A stretch of 64,000 nt of DNA, taken from positions 2,980,001-3,044,000 of the forward strand of contig NC_056766.1 in NCBI RefSeq assembly GCF_018687715.1, given 5' to 3'. The translations under genes and the position numbers were made by a program. The stretch comes from Carya illinoinensis (lineage: Eukaryota; Streptophyta; Magnoliopsida; Fagales; Juglandaceae). Positions 17,201 through 30,315 of the stretch are shown in pieces. The number at the start of each line of letters is the position of its first letter. Position 1 is the first letter of the stretch. The notes beneath the pieces are model-generated. The model had not been told where the DNA came from. It ran no database searches and worked only from the letters and a program-made list of their open reading frames with translations.

Positions 17201-17745
17201 AGTGATGCATGTAGAGAAAACACTATAACTATCAAAATGTACTACCTGTACTCATCACTGAATCCATAGGAGAATGCTATGTCAGGATACTCCTCCAAAA
17301 TGGCAGTTGCACACGAGTTCATCAAATTCAAAGCTCTTTCATCATCTGGCTTCTCAAACTCATGAACTTCCGAAAACCTATCACATAATTAAAAACCTGA
17401 GCTCCATGCAGCATTCCTGCATTCGTATTATCAGAATTCCTAATTTATTGCAGAGACAGCACGAAACGGTATGCGGGTGTAGCCAGTGAGTCGTTTGTAC
17501 AGTGTCCACATTGGGCATGTTATTATATGTTGCTTCCAATTTCTAGTTTAGCGTCACCTTTTAGACTAAATGGTCACAAAACCATTGCAGCACAAGACTA
17601 TAGATTGCCCTAATGCATGGAAACTGAGTAAGCTGTTTTACCTTCGAAAATCGCGGCCATCGATTCGTACAACGATCAAATTGGGCAGCATGACCTCGTC
17701 TTCAACCTCGAATGACTTCACATACTCGTACTTGCTGTTTGCCAT
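11280..17745 (-). CDS. THG1: tRNA(His) guanylyltransferase, two-domain plant form (complete, 13 exons, 529 aa)
   Basis: Adds the 5' guanosine (G-1) to tRNA(His). Exons 5' to 3': 17642-17745, 17246-17377, 17067-17111, 16453-16622, 16207-16292, 15652-15759, 15310-15566, 14469-14600, 14345-14389, 13949-14118, 13479-13567, 12280-12387, 11280-11423. They sum to 1590 nt. The protein holds two complete Thg1 units. Unit 1 has VRIDGRDF (Asp29), SDEYSF (Asp76, Glu77) and HLNN (152-155). Unit 2 has IRIDGCHF (Asp295), SDEYSF (Asp342, Glu343) and HINN (418-421). Asp29/76/Glu77 are the metal-binding residues of the family and both units keep them. Plant THG1 proteins are known to be fused doublets. Exon sizes repeat between halves (132, 45, 170, 86/89, 108), showing internal duplication. 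The start ATG gives MANSKYEYVKSFE. A possible TATA (TTAAATATAGA, minus strand) lies near 17876-17886. Confidence 0.94.
12664..12731. mobile_element. Tail-only retroposon insertion in THG1 intron 12
   Basis: A 36-bp insert (12680-12715) reads ACCTATAAAAAATAAAAAT on the minus strand, like the 3' tail of an L1-type element. It is flanked by 16-bp direct repeats with one mismatch (ATAACAGAAACAGATA / ATAACAGGAACAGATA). It looks like an extremely 5'-truncated insertion. Confidence 0.6.
13672..13848. mobile_element. MITE with TGAGATGAGATG ends, in THG1 intron 10
   Basis: Begins CGTTTAGTTACATAGATGAG and ends GAGATGGTTGTGAAAACAAACTAG, with ATTGTTAGAAT and GTTTTGAGATTTGAAAAAGTT inside. Partial relatives are at 53560-53690 and 63702-63870. 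I associate this family with Fagales genomes. Confidence 0.55.
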
Positions 17746-17942
17746 CACAGCTCCAGAGAAAAACAGACAAAAAGAAAAAGGGAAGAAAAAAAGAGGGAAA
17801 GCCTTCTTTCTAGCTTAGTCTCACAGAACAATGATCAAACACCTGTTGCGCCAGCAGAAGCAGCCCAGCAAGGCCTCTATATTTAAGTACGGCTTGATCG
17901 CGTCTGTCAGTGTCTTTGATTGAGTTTGGGTAATTCATAAAG

Positions 17943-18121
17943 ACCACTATTCTACCACTTTATCATTTTTTTTTAATTTTTTAACTTTTTTAAAAAAAAA
18001 AATTTACTTAATTGACTATTAATAAAATTATATATTTTTAAAATTTTTTTAATGATTAAATGTATTAAAAAATACTTTAAAAAAAACATTACAAGTGATA
18101 AATGGTGGTAGAATAGTGACA
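17943..18121. mobile_element. MITE with CACTATTCTACCAC inverted ends
   Basis: The left end CACTATTCTACCAC (17945 on) and right end GTGGTAGAATAGTG are perfect 14-bp inverted repeats around a T/A-rich core. The core resembles 27183-27405, which has more decayed ends. It lies just upstream of THG1. Confidence 0.65.
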
Positions 18122-18266
18122 ACTCTATCATTACCCATTCAGAAATGTTGATGTATATCATAAATAAGATTAACAAAATAGGTGAAAAATAATAATAGAA
18201 TATTAAATAATAATAAAAAGTAATTAATAGTAATAAAAATTATGTGAAAAGTAATAGAAAAAATCT

Positions 18267-18370
18267 AATTATGCACTAATATCTGTACCAATCTAATGTG
18301 ATTAGTCAAAAAATAAATTTTATTAAAAATAATACTAATATAAATTATATACAGATTAATACGCGATTGA
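18267..18370. mobile_element. MITE with CTAATCTGT inverted ends, copy C (inverted)
   Basis: Reads TAATTATGCACTAAT...ACAGATTAATACGCG, the reverse orientation of 4580-4732 and shorter inside. Confidence 0.5.
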
Positions 18371-18635
18371 ATAATAATAAAATAATAAATATACTAATAT
18401 TATTATTTGCAATATTATGCCTTCTCTCTAAAGCAAAATATGGAGCTCCAATTTTTCAAAGAAATTCACTCAGCTTGGGAAAATCCAATAAACGAGCAAC
18501 ACAAATAGAATGAATTTGAGTCCAAATAAATGGGCGATGCAACATGCAGGGCAGCCCGGACTTGCTCCTTGTGAGCCCTAGGCGCATTGCAGTACAACCC
18601 CTCATGCATGGCCATTGCATGAGTGTGAAGATTGC

Positions 18636-19409
18636 TAGGGGTGAAAACCGCACCGACATGTTTTTTAGGAGTGCTATTGACTGAAACTAGCCAAAAAAGT
18701 GGGGTAAAACCAGCCGGTTTAGTTTCGGCCAATTACCATCGATATATTAGTGTCCCCGTTGGTTTCACTCCCATGTAAAAATTAAAAAAAAAAAAAAAAA
18801 AAATTCACAAATTTGAGATCTCATAACATATATTAGCAAATCTTACAACAAATAATCAAAGATCACAACAAAAAATAGAAAAATAAATTAGAAAGAGAGG
18901 TAGCCCTTCAGAGCTAAGAGGGAGATGAGAGATCTAAAAGGGAGACGAGAGACAAAGCTGAGAGGGAGATAAGAGACAAAGCTGAGAGAGAGATGAAAGA
19001 TTTGAGAGAGTTGAGAGCCTAAGAGGGAGATAAGAGGGAAATGGCATAGCAAAAATGATAGAGGGGAAGGGGGTGTCAGGGTTACCTAACTCAAAACAGC
19101 TCCATTTGGTATATTAAACCAAACAGTGCCGTTTTTTTTTTTTTTTTCAAAACAATAGGTTTAAAATGATGTTGTTTCACTTACTTAAGTGAAATGGCGT
19201 CATTTGTACTTGTATCTTATAAATGTATATATATAATTAGTTGATTTAGTAGTTTGAACCAGGTTCAAACCTGAATTGAACTGGCAAACATCGATTGCAG
19301 CCTATTTCTACCACCAACCGATTGGTTCTCTATCGATTTTGGCTTGTTATACTCCGACAGTCAGTCCGGGTCCATTCCAATATGTTTTAACAGTTTTTGC
19401 ACACCCCTA
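18636..19409. mobile_element. hAT-like non-autonomous element (putative)
   Basis: Starts TAGGGGTGAAAACCG and ends GCACACCCCTA, the end type seen in the confirmed hAT-like element at 41276-41891. The interior has purine-rich GAGAGGGAGA repeats (18890-19030) and AACCGG/CCGGTT blocks. I could not match an 8-bp target duplication (AAGATTGC versus ATGACCGT), so the borders are uncertain. Confidence 0.4.
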
Positions 19410-20860
19410 ATGACCGTTGTCTTGTTCCAATGCAGTGTATTGGACCATTGTGCATGGATGCTCATGGTAATGGAGTCCACTGGGCAAGCAAGGAGCTGGC
19501 CTGCCGTGATGAGGTGAGGAAATGGTTGTCATGGTGAGTAAGCATGATGTGACCGAGGGAGGGTAGCGAGATAGTGTGATGAGGGCCTTCCATGGTTGTG
19601 AAGCACCTCAACCACCTCTTGTTCAAGCAACTATAGTTGCCCATCAAAAACTGGGCAAGGGTGTAGCTGCTTGTCATGGCTGAAGAGTTAGTGCGAGATC
19701 GTTTAGGTGGGCAAGGAAGGCACAGGCAAGATGGTGCCCACAAGTGTGGTGGGGAGCTTGTGGTGAGTTCCATGGCTAAGCAACTTGCTCTGTGGTCGGG
19801 ATTTGATGTTTGCTGTTGTGTGATAGGTGTAGAAGGTCTCACCGGCACTTTTTATTGCAAGGGACCATCACGCTGGTGACAAAAAAGGCCGATGTGTCCA
19901 ATTGTGGCTTTTAGTAGCCTTAGTAGGTCATGGGCAGTTGGCGGGTTAGGTTCTTGACAACAAGTAAAAGGTGGGAGAACTCCCGTTAGCTCCATTTGGG
20001 CGTTGGGCATGACAACTGGGACCTTGCCATACCCCCTGAGGAAGGTGGCAGGCTTGCATGCTTGCAACTACATGCATCTTAGTATATTCGTGGTGTGCAT
20101 CGGATGACTTTTGTGGGTGCTTTAATTGCCATGGTAGTTTGGAAAGAGGGTTACCATGCCAGAGATAGACACCGTCGGCAACCCTTGTGGTGGCTGCTGG
20201 TTGCATTTCCAGCTCCCAGGTGGTCGACGAGATTGCTCTCGTTGGCCCCTAGACCTTGCACGGTGAGAACCAAGCAGAGAAAAAGTTAATGTGTGTTTTG
20301 TAATCATTAGGCTACAAAGGTGTAAAGAGTCATACATGACCCACGGTGACTCAGGCCTTGGTTGGTGTCAATTAAAGTTCACGAGGGTGGTCCAAAGCGA
20401 TGATACGGTGTCTGTATGTTCATCTCTTGCAATAAATAGAAAATAAATACAACAAATATAAATAGAGAATAAGACAAATAGATTTACAAGATTTGGCACA
20501 TACTTTATGCCCACGAGTCATTTGAAGGATAAATCTACTCTAAATAGAAGTATTTTATAGTTTCTTATGGTCTCTCGTAATTCACTATACAAATGAAGTC
20601 AGTGACCCCTACTGCATGGAGAAAATAATCAAACTAAAGCTTCTATCTAGATGTTGAAGTAGCTCTTGCGTCTAGTCACCTAGAAGTCCTCATCTCTCAG
20701 TCGATCTAATTCCTTTTATTAGCATCTGACAGTGATAGGTGATAAATTCGGTTTTATGTTACTTCATTGTCCTCTTTTGTAAGCCTAACCCCATTTCTCT
20801 ATCTTTTCCCCCTTTTTTCCTTCAATTCTCCCTTTCCCTCTAACTTCCTCCTATCTCTTG
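19410..20860. other. Unassigned sequence, GC-richer at 19440-20290, no gene recognised
   Basis: This stretch is clearly richer in G and C than its surroundings and has open frames on both strands (for example 128 codons at 19462-19848, minus). None has a recognisable domain, and several overlap antisense, as happens in decayed GC-rich repeat DNA. It may be an old transposon or gene remnant. From 20400 to 20860 it becomes AT-rich again without clear structure. Confidence 0.4.
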
Positions 20861-20862
20861 TT

Positions 20863-20972
20863 GCATCTTTGTCCTCCAATTCTCCTCTCTCACTTCCTTT
20901 CTAATGAAACCTATCCTGCATGCTTGTCCTCCAATCCTCCTCTCTCACTTCCTTTCTAATGAAACGTACCCT
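20863..20972. repeat. 55-bp tandem duplication
   Basis: Two units (20863-20917 and 20918-20972) of a CT-rich sequence containing CTCCTCTCTCACTTCC, differing at a few bases. Confidence 0.75.
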
Positions 20973-21901
20973 TTGGGCTAGGCCTAAGATGGCATATGAG
21001 ATAAAGATATTTTATTATTTCCACATCCATCCAAACATTCTTATCAAAACAAATCCAAATCAACAAATAGAGAAATGCTGAGTGAAATGTAGAGAAACTA
21101 ACATTAGGTTCTTGACATCAACGATGAAGAGGATATCCGTATGACTAGTGAAGAAATATAGAGTGATGAAGACGGGGGCCACAAGGCAACGAAGTTTTGA
21201 TCATTAGAGGAAAAGTGGCTAACAACTAGAGAGAGAGAGAGGGGATGAGCCATTTCTCCCATTACCTGGTGGTTCATGGCCTTGTTCTGGACTTCTTCCC
21301 ATTGGCATCTGGTAAAGCTCCCAAAAATTTTAAAAATTAAAAAAGAAAAGAAAAGAAATAACAACTTTTTGAAAATTAACTTTGCCACCCAATTTTTTTT
21401 TTTTTTTTAAGTTTCCATCCACATTAAAGTTTATTTTTCCTGCTGTCTTTTTTGCTCTTAATAATATAAGTAAAAGTTGCAAGAACACCATTTCTTGTCT
21501 AATTTAAAAATATTTTAAGATTCTCATGTATTCTATTAAAATATCACAAGCTTGACATATGGATTTAGAAAAAGAGAAAATCGAAAGAGTGTGTGCTTAT
21601 TTTGTAACGAATTTTTTAAATAAAAACATATTTAATGAATAAAAAAATATTTTTTAATAATTTTTTGGGTTGGTTTTAAAAATATTTGAAAAAATAGAAA
21701 CAATAATAATAATAATAATAAATTTATACTATGCAATGGACAAAAGGTGTAGAATTTTCTGTGGCCCTAACGCCACTTCTTTAGAAAGATGATTCGGATT
21801 TGTATCATTAAAATTTCAATCTCTTATTTGGATATTATTGAAAATTTGGAGTTGGATTTTTACTAAAGCCAAACAAGTTTTGAAGCTTTTTAAAATCTTG
21901 G
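20973..21901. other. Intergenic with dispersed repeat copy B
   Basis: Positions 21297-21560 match the repeat at 4268-4500. A short GAGAGA run lies near 21230 and an (AAT)n run near 21700-21722. No gene is seen. Confidence 0.45.
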
Positions 21902-23297
21902 TGTTGAACCCAAGGTTTCAAATTTCATGTGATTATAAATCTACACATGGATTTTGATGATAACAAATGAATTCAAAGAATGAAGGAGTTTCAAGCTCAA
22001 GTTGTCCACACAATTGAGTCAAGCACATCAAAGAACCAAACATGAGCAAGAAGGAAACAAGTTCACATTAAAGTCATAGAGTAATGTTGTAAATCTCTTA
22101 AAATTCGAAATTAGGATTAATATTCAAAATTAATATTTTATCATAAAGCATTAAAATACATTTTCCACATGTGCATGAATATTTTTGAAAATTAAATTTG
22201 AAAATTTTGAAAGATTATTGATTGTCATCTTTTACATGTGCATGCCTTGATTGGGTTGAACTTTAAAAATATTAAAGATGATTAATTGTCATCTTTCACA
22301 TGTGTATGTTTTATTTGAATATTTTCAAAAGTGATTGATGTTTTTTTAGACTTATACAAAAGGTAGATGATTTTGTTTGAAAAATTTGAAAAGTAAAGTG
22401 TGCTCCTTTTGTCATATATAAAAAGTAAAAGATTAGATTTGAATTTTTTAAAAAGGAAAGTGTGCTCCTTTTGTCATATGCAAAAAGTAAAAGATTAAGT
22501 TTGAATTTTTTAAAAATGAAAGTGTGCTCCTTTTGTCATATGCCAAAAGTAAAATATTATGTTTGATTTTTTTGAAAAATTGAATGATGTTGTCTTTGAC
22601 AATTGAAAAAGAATAACCTTTTATTTGAATTTTTTGAAAAAGTGAATGATGTTGTCTTTGACATGTGAATCTTTTTAAATTTGAATATGAAGTCTCATAT
22701 GCCTATAAATAGATCATTTGAAGGCTTCACATTCACAACACCAAAAGCATACAACATTCATTCAAAACTTTCATTCTCTCTTCTCTAAGCATTGAGTCTT
22801 AATCCTTATTCATTTTGAGAGATATAGTTTGCGCTGTATTGTTCTTATTTCACTCATTGAGGAGTGTTTTTTGATAACCTACCCACTATCAGTTTTTGTA
22901 TCAGAAAAAAGGTGTGTATAACCCTTGTGCGTGTAGAAAGTATTCTACACGGGGAATAGTTGAATTACTACGTGTGAGGTGATTGCAAGTATAGAGGGTG
23001 TTCTACACGGATCCTTTGTAGTGGTGTTGTTCAAAGGTGTAATAGGTTTCTATCTCCACCTGAAGGAGGTTGAATAGTGAATTTGAGAATCCTCAAGGGA
23101 TAGCTTGAGGCGAGGACGTAGGTAGTGGGGCCGAACCTCGTTAACATACTGAGTTTGCTTCTCTCTTACCCTTACTCTTTATATTTATTGTTATTTCATA
23201 TTTTGTTTATATTTTATATTATATATTTAATTTATAATTATTATTTTTTTAATACAATTCAATTCACACCCCTCTTGTATTAGTCATCTGGGCAACA
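21902..23297. mobile_element. Solo LTR of a Copia-like retrotransposon
   Basis: A 1396-bp element starting TGTTGAACCC and ending GGGCAACA, flanked by a perfect 5-bp duplication CTTGG (21897-21901 and 23298-23302). No internal coding region or second LTR is present, so it is a solo LTR left by recombination. A TATA box (CTATAAATAG, about 22703-22712) precedes a likely start site. A 58-62 bp unit is repeated about three times at 22390-22560. The opening ACCCAAGGTTTCAAATTTC resembles SIRE-type Copia LTRs; that is inference from memory of the family. Confidence 0.85.
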
Positions 23298-23518
23298 CTT
23301 GGATTTGAAATCATAGTTGCTTTGAAATCTAAATCTAAATTCGAACTAAATTTAAAATTCTTGTATCCAAATCATATTTTTGTCTGAGATTTAGATTTTA
23401 AAGTAAAAAATAGATAAATAAATTAAATGAATCCTATAATATTTATTACCAGGCTAAATTCAATCTGAAAATTTCACTCAAACAACTACTAATTTCCACT
23501 AAGATTGGTGTTAGCAAT

Positions 23519-23935
23519 AATGTTTTGAATATCGTATTGGATATCGTACCTGTCAAGGTGCTAGAACTAAATATTTCGATACTGGTACCGTATCTTGTAC
23601 CGTTTCGAAATAGTCGATATGTGAATAAATTATATATAAATATATATTAATTATATTTTAAAATAATAATCTATATATGAATAAATTATACATAAATACA
23701 TATATATAAATTATAAATAGCCTAATTTAAAAAATGAGCTTATAGTTTAAAAAAACAAAAAAAAGTAAAGACCGACCGGTACGGGCTGGTACATAGGTCG
23801 GTATAGGCCGAAATATCAGCCGGTACGGCCGGTATTTAAACTAGTACAAAACATGTACAATTTCTATACCGGATTAATGGCCAGTACGGCATATACCGAC
23901 TATATCGATCGTTTCAATACGAAATTTAAAACACT
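23519..23935. mobile_element. TIR element with TGTTTTGAATATCGTATTG ends
   Basis: The left end AATGTTTTGAATATCGTATT and right end AATACGAAATTTAAAACACT are inverted copies with about three mismatches. The interior is full of CGGTAC/GTACCG palindromes. Flanks GTTAGCAAT and GGTTGCAAT agree at 7 of 9 positions, possibly a decayed 9-bp target duplication, which would fit a Mutator-like element. Confidence 0.55.
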
Positions 23936-24694
23936 GGTTGCAATGAGTTCAATAAATTGAAAATTCATAAAAACTTTTACAGCGGCCTGTTTTCAGTTAC
24001 TTCCCCTCCACTGCAAAGAACTCTTTTTTTTGTCTTTTTCTTTTTTTAAAGTAATGTTAATATATTTTTTGCAATGGAAAGAAAATTCTATTATGTATTG
24101 GGAGGTCTGTTTGAAAGCAACAAATTGCAATGAAACTTAAAACATGCCATGTGAAGGCTGCAGCATCAGAGTCTCAACCACCATTTACACATTTCAGCCT
24201 AAGCTTGATCGAGTCTACATCAATGGAGCCTTGAAAAAACGCATAGCTGCATTTCGTTTTTTTAATTGCCTAAAACCCCAGTGAGCAGGAATTTAGGAAC
24301 AGTTTAAAGGAGAACAGAAGAAGCAAAGGAAGAATAGGGTGTTCTCTGCATCTCTATCCCAAGTGGATACAGATCAGTAAGCAAATTTCATTACCGGGAA
24401 ACAGAAAAAATAAAGATACCAGGCCACCATGAACAAACAGGATGAATATATCACCATATGCAAAGGAAAACATAAGTAAATTTATATTTATGGGTAATAT
24501 TCGCCAAAACCACGGACATGTAACATATACTAGTCGTTCTCTCTGCCAAAAAACATAAACATTATTACTATTATCTTATGTAATTCCATCACTTCACGCC
24601 TGGTGTTCTAAGCATCCATGCGGATAATGCACCGGATAGCCTTCCCATGCAACTATTATATTATGTAATTCCATCACTTCACGCCTGGTGTTCT

Positions 24695-27953
<3,259 letters not shown>

Positions 27954-28032
27954 GACTATCTCTGCTAATGCTTATAAGGATCGCTCGCTTTGTTTTGGTT
28001 GTCAGATGTGTGCCCTGACAGTGTCTGAGGAG

Positions 28033-28043
28033 GTATTATATAT
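28033..28043 (-). promoter_or_regulatory. ADH1: TATA box of ADH copy 3
   Basis: The minus strand reads ACCTATATATAATACC about 80-90 bases upstream of the ATG, the best TATA match of the three ADH copies. Confidence 0.6.
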
Positions 28044-28123
28044 AGGTGTCAAGTGCCCGGTAAAGGAGGAGAGAACCGATAAGAATACCAGAATACTACA
28101 ATACTATTCTAAAAGGTTGTCGC

Positions 28124-28166
28124 GGTGTCAAAACCACTTGTAGTATCCCACGGCGCCTGCTGGTTC
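28124..28166 (-). promoter_or_regulatory. Conserved ADH upstream block, copy 3
   Basis: GGTGTCAAAACCA then TATCCCACGGCGCCTGCTGG on the plus strand, the same block as 2943-2984 and 9263-9306. It is the best conserved non-coding stretch shared by the three promoters. Confidence 0.45.
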
Positions 28167-29082
28167 AAGGTTTTGCTGCATGGCTAGCTATTCTTAGTAT
28201 TTGACAGTTACTAAATGATTAGTCAGAACAAGCTTAAAATTCTTTTTGACTGTGTATTATTCTAAGCTCAGTTTGAAAAAAAAATGTAACCATGGTTATG
28301 AATTTAGGATAAGATTTTAGTGGGGTAGGATTGAGATATTTTTATTAAAAAACTCTGAGAAATTATTAAATATTTTTAAAATATGAATAATGTGGTACTT
28401 TCATCTTACCCTAACATAAAATGTTATATCATTACAATTAGTAACATGACACGTCATAATAATCGGGATATTGTATATCCTTATTTTGAAATTATCTAAT
28501 AATTATTTGATATTATTTTATTTTATTAAAAAAAATATCATCATTTATTTATCAAAAATAACTTACATCTACGTGCAAGAATATTTTGATATCAACCATT
28601 TAGAACTCCACCAATATATTATTAGACTAATCCGGCTTGCAAATTATCTTTATGTATGACTAATTAAATTGAACTTTGTATGTCATGATCTTTGTGTATA
28701 ACTATTGAGTTTTGTTATGTACAAGTAAAGTCACGTACTAATCTGTATACTAATATTGATTTATTCATATTCAAAATTTAAATTAGTACTGTTTTTAATA
28801 AAGTCTACTCTTTGATCAGTCACAATAGATTGGTGTACATATTAATGTGCATTTGTGCTTGTAACTAGATTTTTACATAACTATTTAGATTTAAGTTGAA
28901 TTTTGAAGTTTGGTTTAAGGAATCAATTCTCCAAGGTTTTATGATTGCTTATATACTACATAATATATGATTCACATGTCGTTATTAAAAAGATTAAAAA
29001 TCATGAAACCTAGCGAATAATACTAAAGAAATGAACGTTAATGTGCTCAATTTATGAAGAGTGATATATAATTTTTATATAT
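28167..29082. other. Intergenic, AT-rich
   Basis: Contains one MITE (28721-28864) and no supported gene. Confidence 0.5.
28721..28864. mobile_element. MITE with CTAATCTGT inverted ends, copy B
   Basis: ACAAGTAAAGTCACGTACTA at the left and TTAATGTGCATTTGTGCTTGT at the right, matching the element at 4580-4732 along its length. Confidence 0.6.
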
Positions 29083-30312
29083 CACTACAACAAAACTGCC
29101 CTGTTTCAGCAATAGCATCCTTCGGAATTCATCCTATAAATCGCAGCAGTTGGACTGTACCAACTATTCTGGGTTGGTCGCACGTTGGACGCCTTAGTTT
29201 CGTTGCAACTAAGGGAACTCAGCTATGGACGTGAATCGTTGGGAAAACAGAGGTTTTCCATCGTTTTCTACTGATGTGAAAAACAGAGCATGTCCGCTGC
29301 AACTGCCGTGGAGGAGTACCATTTCTAATCGCTGCAGTTCCGTTCTTGGGTCGATTAGTAACGTTGCAATATTGATGGGAAGCCGCTGCAATATATCAGG
29401 TTTCTCAACGACTTTTTAAATTTATTTGGCACAAGTTCTACTAAGAACGGAATTTATTTGGCACAATATATCAAACCGCTGCACATCGGCAGCCCGTCAA
29501 CCCCAAGTTCTACTGGGTTTCTGGGTTTGTGGGCGGCATTGAAGGGGAGGCGGTGGAGCTGCGCCGTGGAGGAAGGCAGCTGCGTGGCTTGTACACACGG
29601 CTTGAGCCAGATCCGTGTAGGGGAGAGTAGATCAACGGGGAGAGAGACGGAGAGCTTGGATCGGGGCTCTGCAACTGTCGTAGCTGGAGGTGGAGCATGG
29701 GGGTGGCGGTGGAGCTGCGCCGTGGAGGAAGGCAGAGATTTGTGGGTTTGTGGGTGAAGAGAGAGGGAGATTACCTGGGACAGAGAGAAGCCACGTGAGA
29801 GGGACCAGCGACTGAGGAGGTGGACGGCATCGGTGGGTCGACAGCGGCGTTTAATACGGTGAGGAGATTGAGCGAGATCGATCAGCAGAAGATGAGGGAG
29901 ATCGAGAAGCCGAGAGAGGGAAATTTCTGCAGATCGACGAAGAAGAAAGTCACGGACTCACTGCGGGGGGGGGGGGGGGGGAAGAGAAAGGGGAGAGAAA
30001 AAAGTGGGAAAAAGTGAGTATAAGAAAACGTTCTTTTTGGGTCGAAATTTACATAGCTGCAAAAGTATTTTTTTTTATTACAGTTATTATTTTGTTGCAA
30101 CAAGTAAAAAATGAGCCGGAAGTACCATTTTTAATATTGCAGCAAACTGCAACTGTCGTAAAAAGTGAAACATTGTTGCAAAAGACTAATTTCGAATTTT
30201 GATGTAAAAAACTTTGCATCAATCTTTAAATTGTTGCAAATAAAGGTTTTTTGCAACAATTTTATTTCCATCAAACTTTTAATTGCTGGAAAAAGGCTTT
30301 ATTCTTGTAGTG
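29083..30312. mobile_element. Non-autonomous CACTA (Spm/En-type) transposon
   Basis: Starts CACTACAACAAAA and ends TTCTTGTAGTG, with a 3-bp TAT duplication on both sides (29080-29082 and 30313-30315), as expected for CACTA elements. Total 1230 bp. Subterminal regions are rich in TTGCAACA and GCTGCAA motifs in both orientations, like the transposase-binding repeats of this superfamily. No transposase frame is present; the short GC-rich open frames inside (about 29460-30017) have no recognisable domain. A 17-G run lies at 29965-29981. Confidence 0.85.
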
Positions 30313-30315
30313 TAT

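Noticed and set aside
17943..18121. Tandem or CRISPR-like array in AT-rich DNA near THG1
   Set aside because: It is a single pair of inverted ends (a MITE), not spaced direct repeats; CRISPR is not expected in a plant nuclear genome.
29458..30017. Open frames inside the CACTA element as possible transposase remnants
   Set aside because: They are short and compositionally biased, with antisense counterparts, and have no transposase motif I recognise.
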